From contig JADHXR010000038.1 in assembly GCA_016782865.1 (NCBI GenBank), forward strand, positions 1 to 49,459: a stretch of 49,459 bases of DNA, read 5' to 3'. How positions within the stretch are numbered: the stretch's first letter is position 1; every line of letters begins with the position of its first letter. The notes below the pieces were generated by a model. It worked only from the letters and a program-made list of their open reading frames with translations. It was not told the origin of the DNA and searched no databases. Positions 15,891-25,285 of the stretch are shown here, piece by piece. The position numbers and the translations under genes are program-made. The DNA is from Phycisphaerae bacterium. Lineage in GTDB: Bacteria > Planctomycetota > Phycisphaerae > Sedimentisphaerales > Anaerobacaceae.

Positions 15891-17279
15891 TCAGACGAGC
15901 CGGCCGAACAAGGTCAGAGGGCTCGTTTTTACTATCTTTACCTTTACGAATTGCCCGGCGAGTGATTCCGGTCCGTTAAAGACGACTATATAATCCGTCG
16001 CGGTCCTGGAAACCAACTGCGGATTGCCGTGGGCTTCAGCGGAATCCAGATGCGGCTTCTTGCTCAAGCCTTCGACCAGAACTTGCACTTGCTCGCCCAG
16101 GAACTGGCGGCTCAGTTCATCACTGATCTTCTCCTGCACGGCGAGAAGCTCGACATTTCGCCTCTGTTTTATCTCTCCCGGCACCGTGTCCTCCAATCTC
16201 CTATCTGACGTCGTGCCGGGTCGGGGGGAGTATTTGAAAATGAAGGCATTCTTGTATCGGGCCTTCTCGAGAAGATTCACTGTCGCTTGAAAATCTTCTT
16301 CGGTCTCGCCAGGGAAGCCGACGATAAGATCGCCCGCGATTGAAATTCCCGGCACAATCTCTCTTGCGCGGTTGAGCAGTTCCAGATACCACCGGCTGGC
16401 GTAGTTGCGATTCATCGCGCTCAGAATCCTGTCCGAGCCGCTTTGAGCGGGGATATGCAGATACTCGCACACTTTTGGAGAGCCGGCCATGACCTGCATG
16501 ATCTGGTCAAAGAACTCCTCGGACGGATAGCTCGTGACGAATCTGAGCCATTCGATACCCGCAATGTCACCAGCCGCTTCGAGCAGATCCGCAAGACACC
16601 AGGTCCTGCCGCCATGTTTGCATTTGTAAGAATTCACCGTCTGGCCCAGCAGCGTAATCTGTTTGACTCCGTGATCTGCGAGTTTTCTTATTTGCTCGAT
16701 TATCGCTTCGGGCGACCGTGAGACTTCAGGGCCGCGCACGTAGGGTACGACGCAATAAGAACAGAAATTGTTGCACCCTCGCATGACGCGAACAAAGGCC
16801 TGGCCCCCGATTCGTTCGTCTTCGATCCCATAAGCTGATTCGAATTTCTCGAGCGCCCGTCTTTGCTGCTGTGAACCTTTCCTACGGATCTTTTCTGTTA
16901 CCGCCAGAGTCTTCTGTCTGTCCTGAACAGCCTTCGCTATCAACTCGCTGATCTGAGGAATTTCGGCCGGCCCGCAGACTATATTGACCGCCTCGTGTTC
17001 GAGCAGCTTGTCGCCGAGTCGCTGCGCCATGCACCCGATTACGCCGACCACTAAATCAGGCCGAGACTTCTTCATGTGTTTTAGATGCCCCAAATGCGAA
17101 AGGACCCGCTGCTCGGCATGTTCACGCACGGAGCACGTGTTGATCAAAACAATGCCGGCTTCCTTGATGCTTTCGCTCAAACTGAATCCAGCCTCTTGCA
17201 ACGCAGAAGTCACCAAGGCCGTATCCAGCTTGTTCATCTGACAGCCGAAGGATTTTATATGTACTTTCTTTTGACACAT
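15891..17279 (-). CDS. miaB: tRNA-2-methylthio-N6-dimethylallyladenosine synthase
   Basis: The protein has 462 residues, the usual length. Domains: UPF0004 N-terminal cluster with Cys13, Cys49 and Cys83 (SFGCQMN, INTCSVRE, GCMAQR); radical SAM with Cys169-x3-Cys173-x2-Cys176 (RGCNNFCSYCVVPYVRG); C-terminal TRAM domain from about 390. It methylthiolates i6A37 in tRNAs reading UNN codons, using two Fe-S clusters and S-adenosylmethionine. 'SFGCQMN' and 'PYVRGPEVSR' favour MiaB over the MtaB and RimO relatives. No Shine-Dalgarno is seen and a well-placed promoter ends only about 10 bases upstream of the ATG, so the message may be nearly leaderless. Confidence 0.93.
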   Translation of the reverse strand: MCQKKVHIKSFGCQMNKLDTALVTSALQEAGFSLSESIKEAGIVLINTCSVREHAEQRVLSHLGHLKHMKKSRPDLVVGVIGCMAQRLGDKLLEHEAVNIVCGPAEIPQISELIAKAVQDRQKTLAVTEKIRRKGSQQQRRALEKFESAYGIEDERIGGQAFVRVMRGCNNFCSYCVVPYVRGPEVSRSPEAIIEQIRKLADHGVKQITLLGQTVNSYKCKHGGRTWCLADLLEAAGDIAGIEWLRFVTSYPSEEFFDQIMQVMAGSPKVCEYLHIPAQSGSDRILSAMNRNYASRWYLELLNRAREIVPGISIAGDLIVGFPGETEEDFQATVNLLEKARYKNAFIFKYSPRPGTTSDRRLEDTVPGEIKQRRNVELLAVQEKISDELSRQFLGEQVQVLVEGLSKKPHLDSAEAHGNPQLVSRTATDYIVVFNGPESLAGQFVKVKIVKTSPLTLFGRLV

Positions 17280-17288
17280 GAGCGATTC

Positions 17289-17317
17289 AATATAACTGAT
17301 TTCGCCGCTGCATTCAA
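17289..17317 (-). promoter_or_regulatory. Candidate sigma-70 promoter for miaB, giving a near-leaderless mRNA
   Basis: On the minus strand, TTGAAT (17317-17312), a 17-base spacer and TATATT (17294-17289) precede the ATG at 17279. The expected start is 2-4 bases before the ATG. Confidence 0.55.
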
Positions 17318-17440
17318 TCGGTATGAACGTTCAGGGTTTTTGGATCGTCACTTCTTTTGTTTACATTTATAATGTTCTTTTGGTAAGATGCCCGAACTGT
17401 CTGGAAGTGGTTTTAGTACACTTATTTGCACGAGGCTCGA

Positions 17441-18997
17441 GTGGAACTTATTTCCGATTTTGTTTATAAAGCGAATGACATCCTCTGGGGACCGGCAACG
17501 ATTGTTTTACTTGTCGGCACCGGTCTGTACCTGACAATCAGGCTGCGATTCGTTCAGATTCGATACTTTTGGCATTCGATCAAATGTATCTCCGGTAAAT
17601 TTGACAATCCAGAGGAAGAAGGCGATGTTTCGCATTTCCAGGCACTTTGTGCCGCACTTTCGGCAACCATCGGGACGGGAAACATTGCCGGTGTGGCCAC
17701 CGCCATTGCCTTAGGCGGGCCTGGGGCGGTCTTCTGGATGTGGATTACAGCGCTCGTGGGAATGGCGATGAAGTTCTCAAGCTGCTCGCTCGCCCTGAAA
17801 TATCGTGTGATTCACGAGGACGGTTCCGCATCCGGCGGCCCGATGTATTATCTCGAAAAGGGACTCGGCTTGAAGTGGCTCGCCGTGATTTTTGCCCTCT
17901 GTGCTGGGCTTGCCTCATTTGGGATCGGCTGCGCCGTCCAGGCCAATTCCGTGGCCGACGGCCTGCTGACAATCATTCCCGATTCGATTGGGCAGGCAAA
18001 GTTTGACTCGGCCTTGCCGTTGCTTGGCGGCGGCATCATCCTCAAGCCGATCATCGGAATCGTATTGGCTGTCCTGGTTGGCATCGTCGTCATCGGGGGC
18101 ATAAAGAGAATCGCAACCGTCGCCTCAAAGATTGTGCCCCTGATGTGTGCGATCTACGTCCTCTGCTCGGTGACGATTCTGGTGAGGAATTTTTCGGATG
18201 TTCCGTTGGCACTCTCGCAGATTTTCCGGTATGCCTTCCGTCCTTTGGCTGCCGGTAGCGGCTTCTTCGGTTTTGTTCTGGCCAGAACAATTGAAAGAGG
18301 TGTCGCCCGCGGTGTATTCAGTAATGAATCAGGGCTAGGGTCGGCGCCGATGGCTCACGCGGCGGCAAAGACCCACGAAATGGCTCGTGAAGGATTTGTC
18401 GCAATGCTCGGCCCGTTCATAGACACTATTGTCATTTGCACGATGACAGCTTTGGTGATTATCATTTCCGGTCTCTGGCAAGTTAAATCGGCTGATGGCA
18501 CGATTCTCTACGGCCCCGGTGCCCCGGCCCAGCCGAAGAAGATACTGTTGGACGGTGAGCATGTCGAGGTCGCCGCCCCCGTTGGTGAAGACACGCAGCA
18601 TTTCCTGCGGGATGATGGTACGCCTTATATTATTCCAACGGGAGCCTCATTGACGTCAGATGCCTTCGAACACTGTTTGCCTGGCATTGGTGCGATCGTC
18701 GTCGCGATCAGCCTGGTCTTTTTCGCCTACTCGACGATTATCTCCTGGTCGTACTACGGGGATCGCTGTTTTGAATATCTCCTGGGCCCGAGAGCGATAT
18801 TGCCATATAGATATGCTTTCTGTTGTATCATAGTTGTTGGTGCGGTGGGGGGACTGGACATTGTCTGGAAAATGGCCGACAATCTGAATGTTCTAATGGC
18901 TGCACCCAACCTGATCGCTCTGCTGCTCCTGGCTGGAAACGTCTCAAGAGACAAGAATGATTATGTCAAACGCATGAAGGACTCAAACCTTCTTTAA
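17441..18997 (+). CDS. Alanine/glycine:cation symporter family (AGCS) sodium:amino-acid transporter
   Basis: The protein has 518 residues from GTG 17441, which has GAGG five bases ahead and gives the usual start MELISDFVYKANDILWGP; a TTG at 17426 is possible. Family signatures are clear: TGLYLTIRLRFVQ in the first helix, ALSATIGTGNIAGVATAIALGGPGAVFWMW split across helices 2-3, GGPMYYLEKGLG, and NESGLGSAPMAHAAAKT. About ten or eleven hydrophobic helices are visible. It imports alanine or glycine with Na+ across the inner membrane. A hydrophilic insert of roughly 60 residues (about 350-410, ADGTILYGPGAPAQPKK and onward) interrupts the usual short loop between two C-terminal helices. The gene overlaps the end of the convergent radical SAM gene by 4 bases. 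Confidence 0.9.
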   Translation: MELISDFVYKANDILWGPATIVLLVGTGLYLTIRLRFVQIRYFWHSIKCISGKFDNPEEEGDVSHFQALCAALSATIGTGNIAGVATAIALGGPGAVFWMWITALVGMAMKFSSCSLALKYRVIHEDGSASGGPMYYLEKGLGLKWLAVIFALCAGLASFGIGCAVQANSVADGLLTIIPDSIGQAKFDSALPLLGGGIILKPIIGIVLAVLVGIVVIGGIKRIATVASKIVPLMCAIYVLCSVTILVRNFSDVPLALSQIFRYAFRPLAAGSGFFGFVLARTIERGVARGVFSNESGLGSAPMAHAAAKTHEMAREGFVAMLGPFIDTIVICTMTALVIIISGLWQVKSADGTILYGPGAPAQPKKILLDGEHVEVAAPVGEDTQHFLRDDGTPYIIPTGASLTSDAFEHCLPGIGAIVVAISLVFFAYSTIISWSYYGDRCFEYLLGPRAILPYRYAFCCIIVVGAVGGLDIVWKMADNLNVLMAAPNLIALLLLAGNVSRDKNDYVKRMKDSNLL

Positions 18998-20295
18998 TCC
19001 AGTGCCGATTTGTTCAGTTCACGCTGGAGGTCTTTGAGGCGGTTTGATTCGTCGAAGCCGAGCAGGATGATTGGGAAGGCGGTCTTATTATGCATAAGGG
19101 GCTCGTCCATGTTCACGAATCGACGGCAGTATTCGCCGTCGGCCGTTCCGGGGATCGGCGAAAAGTCGGCCAGCATTCCACGGATGCCGAGGCTGTGGAC
19201 AAATCGCATCGAGGTTTCGAGTTCCTGGATTCCGATATGAGGATGGCCAAGGATTTGATAGGCCGTGATGTTTGAGGGCTCGGCGCCGGCGCCGGCGCCG
19301 ATGAGATGCTCGACTGCTCGTGCAAGCTCTTCGGAAAAGACCTTCGAGCCGGTGCGTTTCTGCCATCGAACCGATAGACTCTCGAAGCCCAGGTAGAAGG
19401 TCTTGAAGCCTGCCCGCACCATAAGCTCGGCCAGGTCCGCTGTGACAAAACGTGCGTTCAGGGCGTTCGGGGCGTGGAAGTTGACTTTTATGTTCCGCTT
19501 GACGACTTCGTTTAGAAACCGAATCAAAGTTGCTTCAGCCTCGAACAGCAGGGCGTCATCGTAGAAGGCGACATTCTCAACTCCAAGCCGCCGCATCAGC
19601 TCCAGCTCGAGAAGGGAATGTTCCACCGGTCGCGGTTTGAATTTGCCGTAGACCTTCGGTACCGAGCAATAGGTGCAATTAAAAGGACAGCCGTCGGTGA
19701 GCTTAAGTGTGCCGACGTCAAGCTTTGGATAGACATCCCACAAGGGCGGCTGCTCCAGATCCGCGGGCATTTGGAGATATTCCCAGAGCGGTTGAAGATT
19801 TGTGCCAGGTACTAAGAAATCCGCCCCCAGCGTTTGCGCGTGGTCGGGGCAAAGCGTTACATAGTTGCCGCCCAACACGATTTTCGCCCCTGGTGAAAGC
19901 TTGTGAACATCCTCGATGACTTCCTCGACCCCCTTGTACCAATAGGTCATCGTCGTCTGGGTAAGCGCAACATCGAAGGGCCCTTCGCTTGCGAGAAAGT
20001 CGCCGAACATGCGGCGGGGCATACCGAATCGACGAAAATACCGCGGAATTGCCTCCAGAGGGGCTGGACGCGGGATGTTCTCGCAGTAGAACCGGCCTCT
20101 GCCCCAGCAGTCGGATGCGAGCTTTTCCCGTCCGGACGCGAACAGGACCTGCCTGTCGAGATAATCGAACAATTTGAAATCAGCCTTGCCTCGCAGATAG
20201 CCCGCAACGGTGAGCAGCCCGTAAGGTTTGAGCCAAAAATCATACGCGGCAAAGTCATGGATCGGCGGGTTGACGAGCAAAATTTTCGGCTTCAT
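18994..20295 (-). CDS. B12-binding-type radical SAM protein
   Basis: The protein has 433 residues. The N-terminal 180 residues have the Rossmann-like pattern of B12-binding radical SAM enzymes (ILLVNPPIHDF, LTVAGYLRGKADFKLFDYL, GAKIVLGGNYVTLCPD), though no DxHxxG cobalamin loop is visible. The radical SAM core begins with Cys203-x3-Cys207-x2-Cys210 (GCPFNCTYCSVP) and continues with VENVAFYDDALL and FYLGFESL. The family includes methyltransferases and ring-forming enzymes; the reaction cannot be assigned. No Shine-Dalgarno is evident before the ATG. It converges on the symporter gene with a 4-base overlap. The final residues include a Leu/Lys-rich helix. Confidence 0.82.
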   Translation of the reverse strand: MKPKILLVNPPIHDFAAYDFWLKPYGLLTVAGYLRGKADFKLFDYLDRQVLFASGREKLASDCWGRGRFYCENIPRPAPLEAIPRYFRRFGMPRRMFGDFLASEGPFDVALTQTTMTYWYKGVEEVIEDVHKLSPGAKIVLGGNYVTLCPDHAQTLGADFLVPGTNLQPLWEYLQMPADLEQPPLWDVYPKLDVGTLKLTDGCPFNCTYCSVPKVYGKFKPRPVEHSLLELELMRRLGVENVAFYDDALLFEAEATLIRFLNEVVKRNIKVNFHAPNALNARFVTADLAELMVRAGFKTFYLGFESLSVRWQKRTGSKVFSEELARAVEHLIGAGAGAEPSNITAYQILGHPHIGIQELETSMRFVHSLGIRGMLADFSPIPGTADGEYCRRFVNMDEPLMHNKTAFPIILLGFDESNRLKDLQRELNKSALD

Positions 20296-20423
20296 AGTCT
20301 TACATTCTATAATTCATTGTTTCTGCGTGGGCCTATAATACGCCTCCTAAAGCGGCAAATCAAGCATGAGTTCTCAAGTCGCCCGCTTGCGATCGGGCCC
20401 CTGTCTTGTCCTGGTCATGGGTG

Positions 20424-20453
20424 TTGACTCGAACCCGGCCTATATGTTAGAAT
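20424..20453 (+). promoter_or_regulatory. Candidate promoter for the CotH/lamin-tail gene
   Basis: TTGACT (20424-20429), an 18-base spacer and TAGAAT (20448-20453) lie about 70 bases before the coding start. The rest of the 227-base gap on the minus-strand side holds the radical SAM gene's 5' flank and shows no gene. Confidence 0.5.
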
Positions 20454-20522
20454 ACATAAAGTTCACATATAAAAAAGATTAGAGAAATCCGCTGTCTTTG
20501 AGCGCAAGTGAGGAATGGAAAG

Positions 20523-23500
20523 GTGCTAAGGCGTATCAGAATCTCGCTGTCTACCCTCTTGATAGCCGTGTTCGCAGCCGGCGCTGTGAATGTCCATTGT
20601 CCGGCCGGTGATCTCACCGGAGATTGGGGCCAGACTGCAATCCCGCTGACTATTAATGAATTCATGGCGTCCAACAGCAACTCGGTCGAGGACCCGCAGG
20701 GCGATTACGATGACTGGATCGAAATTCACAACTTCGGCGCCGATGCGATTGACGTCGGCGGCATGTACCTGACGGATGACATGTCGGTTCCGACCAAATG
20801 GCGAATTCCGGGCAATGACCCCGTTTCGACCATCATACCGGCGGGGGGCTACCTGGTGATATGGGCCGACAACGATATAGCCGACGCAGGGCTGCATGCG
20901 AATTTCAAGCTCGACGCCGACGGCGACGAGATCGGCCTGATAGACGGTCTGGGCAGCACTCCGATCGATAGCGTCGTCTTCGCCAAGCAGAGCAGTAATA
21001 TCTCATTCGGCCGCTTTCCCGACTCGGGCGAAAGCCAGCGGTTCTTTCCCGCTCCCACGCCGGGCACACAAAACGACGGCGGATATCTCGGTGAAGTCGA
21101 TGCCCCGGAGTTCAGCCAGAAGAGGGGCTTCTACGACCAGGCGTTTACCGCAACACTCGCCACCGAAACCGAAGGAGCAGTGATATATTACACGCTCGAC
21201 GGCAAGGAACCCTATACACTCGGCGGCCGGATGCCGAGTGGAACGCTCTACCAGGGCCCCATTTCAATCAGCAGAACGACTATCCTGCGCGCAAAAGCAA
21301 TCAAGGCCGGCTACATGCCTTCGCGGATCAAGACCAACACATACATATTTGTTCGCGACGTCAAGAGACAATCATCCTCCGGCTCGGCGCCGGGGCCGGG
21401 CTGGCCTTCCGGATCTGTCAACAGCCAGGTGATCAACTACGGGATGGATCCGGACGTGGTGAACGATCCAAGGTACGCCCCGCTGATCGAAGGTGCCCTG
21501 CGGGCCGTTCCCAGCATTTCGCTGGTGACCGAGCTGAGTAATCTGTTTGGCGCATCGGACGGTATTTACTCGCACCCGTCGAGCGAGGGACGAGCGTGGG
21601 AGAGACCCACCTCGGTCGAGCTGCTCAATCCGGACGGCAGCGAAGGTTTCCAGATCGACGCAGGTCTGCGCATTCGCGGGGGATTCAGCCGGAGCACTAG
21701 CAATCCCAAACATGCGTTTCGATTGTTTTTCCGCGCCGAGTACGGTGACGCCAAGCTGAGATTTCCGTTATTCGAGGATGAGGGCGTCGATGAGTTCGAC
21801 AACATGGACCTTCGAACGAGTCAGAACTACTCGTGGAGCTTCCAGAACGATAGTCAGAACACGATGGTTCGCGAAGTATTCTCGCGCGACACCCAGGGGC
21901 AGATGGGTCATCCCTACACCCGGAGCCGGTATTATCACCTGTACATCAACGGCCAGTACTGGGGGCTCTACCAGACACAGGAACGTGCCGAAGCGTCGTA
22001 CGGCCAGTCGTATTTCGGAGGCGACAAGGACGACTACGATGCTATTAAAGTGGATCGCGCTGCGGGCCGGGCGATGGTGGCCACCGACGGTAACCTGGAC
22101 GCCTACCGCCGATTGTACGATGCGGCCAGGGCCGGCCTGAGCAACAACGAGGCCTACTATCGAATCCAGGGCATGAACCCCGACGGGACGCGCAATCCGA
22201 ATTACGAGAGGCTGCTCGACGTTGATAACCTGATCGATTTTATGATCCTCGAATACTACTCGGGCGACAGGGATGGTCCCGGCTCGCGTTTCGGCAACAT
22301 ACCGAACAACACATTCAGCATATACGGCCGAGCGGACCCCGACGGTTTCAAGTTCTTCCATCACGACAACGAGCACACCCTCGGCACGAGCAACAGCGAG
22401 GTGAATATGGTCACGCCGTTCACCACGGCGGGAGCGCAATTGAGATATTTCAATCCGCATTGGCTGCATGAGCAGCTTGCCGGCGTCAATGCCGATTATC
22501 GCATGCGTTTCGCCGACCGTGTCTATAGGCACTTCTTCGGTGACGGTTTGCTTACGCCCGGCGCATCACAAGGGCGGCTTCAGAGCCGGGTCGACCAGAT
22601 TGAGCTGGCAATCGTCGCCGAGTCGGCGCGGTGGGGCGATTCCAAGCGCTCGACACCCTTTACCCGGGACGGGCACTGGCGTCCTGAGATCAACAAAATT
22701 CTCAACAGCTACATGCCGTCTCGCACGAACGTCGTGCTCGACCAGTTCAAGAGCGTAGGCTGGTACCCAGGCATCCAACCGCCCGCGTTCAGCCACGCCG
22801 GCGGCCGCAGCAACGGCGGATTCAACCTGACCATGAGCACACCGACCGGGACGATATATTATACGCTTGACGGCAGCGACCCCCGGCCAACGGGCACGCC
22901 GCAAATTCAGATCGACACAGGCGCAACTCTCATAGCAGAGAGTGCTGAGAAACGCGTGCTCGTTCCTATCCGCTCGGCAGGCGATAGCTGGAAGGACTGC
23001 TCGGGCTTTAGCGATCGGACCTGGACAAGAGTCAGCGGCAATCCGGGCGCGGTGGGATACGAAACAGCCACGGGTTACGAACACCTTCTCAGTCTCGACA
23101 TCGAATCGCAGATGTACACGAGGAATGCCACCTGCTATATCCGGATTCCGTTTACTGTTAGCGGCAACCCCGAAGAGTTCATGCTCATGACGTTGAACAT
23201 TCGCTACGATGACGGCTTCGTCGCCTACATCAACGGAACCGAGGTGGCTCGGCGCAATTTCAGCGGCAGGCCGGCCTGGAGTTCTGCCGCCAGTGCAAGC
23301 CACCCCGACTCCGAAGCCGTTCAGTTCGAGAGCATCGACATTTCAATGTCACTCAACCTTCTGCAGCAAGGCGGCAATTTATTGGCCATCCAGGGCCTGA
23401 ACTCCTCGGCCACAAGTCCGGATTTTCTTATTTCCACCGAGCTGCTCGCAAGAGCAGCCGAGGAAGATCCCAGCGATGACATTCTGCCCGATCCAGGCAA

Positions 23501-25091
23501 GTATGCCGGCCCGATCGCACTGGACATAAGCACGCACGTCAAGGCCCGTGTGTTGCGCGGCAGGGCATGGAGTGCGTTGAACGAAGCGGTCTTTGCCGTC
23601 GGCCCCGTCGCGGACAACCTGCGTATCACCGAGATCATGTACTATGCGCCGGACCCTAACGAGGAGTTCGTAGAGCTTAGAAACGTCGGAGCGCAGACAA
23701 TCAATTTGAATCTGGTGAGCTTTACAGACGGAATCGATCTTACCTTCCCGAGCGTTGAGCTTGCCGCAGGTGAATATGTCGTAGTCGTCCGGGATATCGG
23801 TACGTTCGAAGCTCGATACGGCACGAACGTCAACGTAGCCGGTCAATACTCGGGCAGGCTGAACGATGCAGGCGAGAGAATCAGGCTCCAAGACGCTATC
23901 GGCCAGACGATTCTGGACTTCGCCTACAAGAATGGCTGGCGTTCGCTCACTGACGGCGAAGGCTTTTCCCTGACGGCAATAGACCCGACCAATCCCGATC
24001 CGGACAGTTGGGACCGGAAAGACTCCTGGCGCGCAAGCGCGTACGTGGGCGGCTCACCCGGACAGGACGACAGCGGCATCATCCCCGACCCCGGCGCGGT
24101 GGTCATCAACGAACTGCTGGCACACTCGCACGACACGGCTTCGGACTGGATCGAATTGTACAACACCACTCGCGATGCTATCGAAGTTGGCGGCTGGTTC
24201 CTCAGTGACAGCGAGGACAATCTCTTCAAATACCAAATTGCCGGCGGAACAATAATCGGTCCGGGTGAATACCTGGTTCTCTACCAGGACCTGAATTTCG
24301 GCAACGCTAACGATGCCGGCTCGTATGAGCCTTTTGCCCTGAGCGAAAACGGCGAACGGCTGTATCTGAGCTCTGCACAAAACGGTGTGCTAACAGGCTA
24401 TCGCGACGTAGAAGATTTCGGCCCCTCGCCGACCGGCGTATCCTTCGGACGTTACTACAAGCCCAGCACGAACAACTACAACTTTGTGGCGACCGACCAC
24501 ATCACGCCAGGGTCAGCCAACGCCGATCCTAAGGTAGGCCCCGTGGTCATCAGCGAGATAATGTACAATCCCGACTGGCCTGCCGACGGCTCGTACACCA
24601 ACGACCAATACGAATACATCGAGCTTCACAACATCGGCGCAGAGCCGGTGACGTTATACGACTTCGACAAGGGCGCGCCCTGGAAGCTCACCGATGGTAT
24701 CGAGTTCACGTTCGACGCCGATCTGCCTGTCACGATAGCCGGCGGCGGACGTCTCGTGGTGGCCAGGGACCCCGAGGCACTCTCCTGGTGCTATCCGGGC
24801 ATCCCGGCTGAGAAGATTCTCGGCCCATACGACGGCAGATTGAGCGACGCAGGCGAGAGCCTCGAACTCGCCATGCCTGGCGACGTTGACGCCTCAGGGC
24901 AGCGCTTCTATGTCCGCGTCGATAGGGTCAATTACAGTGATGGCTCTCATCCTGATGAGGCGCCCGGTTCAGTGGACCTATGGCCCGCCGAGCCGGACGG
25001 CGCCGGCGGATCACTCACGCGAAAAGTCGCCTCCGATTACGGCAACGATCCTGACAATTGGATTGCCTCAACTCCGTCGCCGGGTGAGTAG
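20523..25091 (+). CDS. Giant secreted CotH-kinase/lamin-tail-domain protein
   Basis: The protein has 1,522-1,527 residues. GTG 20523 is preferred because GAGGA lies 9 bases upstream; GTG 20508 in the same frame is possible. A signal peptide is present (ISLSTLLIAVFAAGAV). Domain order by eye: lamin-tail domain 1 (about 45-165, INEFMASNSNSVEDP and DWIEIHNFG); a chitobiase/Fn3-like strand domain (about 190-275, VIYYTLDGKEPYTL); a CotH-type kinase domain (about 315-680, with FRLFFRAEYGD, YINGQYWGLYQTQERAEASY, FKFFHHDNEH); a second YYTLDGSDP domain (about 755-800); a beta-sandwich (about 810-985); then lamin-tail domains 2, 3 and 4 (about 1040-1160, 1190-1330, 1345-1480). Spore-coat CotH phosphorylates secreted proteins; whether this copy is active is not known. 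No dockerin or sorting tail ends the protein. Confidence 0.85.
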   Translation: MLRRIRISLSTLLIAVFAAGAVNVHCPAGDLTGDWGQTAIPLTINEFMASNSNSVEDPQGDYDDWIEIHNFGADAIDVGGMYLTDDMSVPTKWRIPGNDPVSTIIPAGGYLVIWADNDIADAGLHANFKLDADGDEIGLIDGLGSTPIDSVVFAKQSSNISFGRFPDSGESQRFFPAPTPGTQNDGGYLGEVDAPEFSQKRGFYDQAFTATLATETEGAVIYYTLDGKEPYTLGGRMPSGTLYQGPISISRTTILRAKAIKAGYMPSRIKTNTYIFVRDVKRQSSSGSAPGPGWPSGSVNSQVINYGMDPDVVNDPRYAPLIEGALRAVPSISLVTELSNLFGASDGIYSHPSSEGRAWERPTSVELLNPDGSEGFQIDAGLRIRGGFSRSTSNPKHAFRLFFRAEYGDAKLRFPLFEDEGVDEFDNMDLRTSQNYSWSFQNDSQNTMVREVFSRDTQGQMGHPYTRSRYYHLYINGQYWGLYQTQERAEASYGQSYFGGDKDDYDAIKVDRAAGRAMVATDGNLDAYRRLYDAARAGLSNNEAYYRIQGMNPDGTRNPNYERLLDVDNLIDFMILEYYSGDRDGPGSRFGNIPNNTFSIYGRADPDGFKFFHHDNEHTLGTSNSEVNMVTPFTTAGAQLRYFNPHWLHEQLAGVNADYRMRFADRVYRHFFGDGLLTPGASQGRLQSRVDQIELAIVAESARWGDSKRSTPFTRDGHWRPEINKILNSYMPSRTNVVLDQFKSVGWYPGIQPPAFSHAGGRSNGGFNLTMSTPTGTIYYTLDGSDPRPTGTPQIQIDTGATLIAESAEKRVLVPIRSAGDSWKDCSGFSDRTWTRVSGNPGAVGYETATGYEHLLSLDIESQMYTRNATCYIRIPFTVSGNPEEFMLMTLNIRYDDGFVAYINGTEVARRNFSGRPAWSSAASASHPDSEAVQFESIDISMSLNLLQQGGNLLAIQGLNSSATSPDFLISTELLARAAEEDPSDDILPDPGKYAGPIALDISTHVKARVLRGRAWSALNEAVFAVGPVADNLRITEIMYYAPDPNEEFVELRNVGAQTINLNLVSFTDGIDLTFPSVELAAGEYVVVVRDIGTFEARYGTNVNVAGQYSGRLNDAGERIRLQDAIGQTILDFAYKNGWRSLTDGEGFSLTAIDPTNPDPDSWDRKDSWRASAYVGGSPGQDDSGIIPDPGAVVINELLAHSHDTASDWIELYNTTRDAIEVGGWFLSDSEDNLFKYQIAGGTIIGPGEYLVLYQDLNFGNANDAGSYEPFALSENGERLYLSSAQNGVLTGYRDVEDFGPSPTGVSFGRYYKPSTNNYNFVATDHITPGSANADPKVGPVVISEIMYNPDWPADGSYTNDQYEYIELHNIGAEPVTLYDFDKGAPWKLTDGIEFTFDADLPVTIAGGGRLVVARDPEALSWCYPGIPAEKILGPYDGRLSDAGESLELAMPGDVDASGQRFYVRVDRVNYSDGSHPDEAPGSVDLWPAEPDGAGGSLTRKVASDYGNDPDNWIASTPSPGE

Positions 25092-25175
25092 ATCCTCGAA
25101 ACAACACACGCGCAGAGCAATCAAGATTTCTCAAATTGACTCTCACGCCGCCAGAGAAAACGGGTATTTTGCAGC

Positions 25176-25204
25176 TTGACCGGCGCCAAACTGTGTCTTA
25201 TTAT
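25176..25204 (+). promoter_or_regulatory. Candidate sigma-70 promoter for the lipoprotein/radical SAM pair
   Basis: TTGACC (25176-25181), a 17-base spacer and TATTAT (25199-25204) give one of the best matches in the window. It lies 82 bases before the lipoprotein ATG. Confidence 0.6.
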
Positions 25205-25285
25205 GATTTGCTTCGAGCAAGAGTTATTGTTTGGAAGAAATTAGCCTTGGTTGCGAAACAATGAGGACAAGTAAGGAGACAGGCA

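Noticed and set aside
21768..22532. 254-residue minus-strand open frame in the CotH gene
   Set aside because: Val/Ile-rich shadow typical of the antisense of GC-rich coding sequence; the CotH motifs are on the plus strand.
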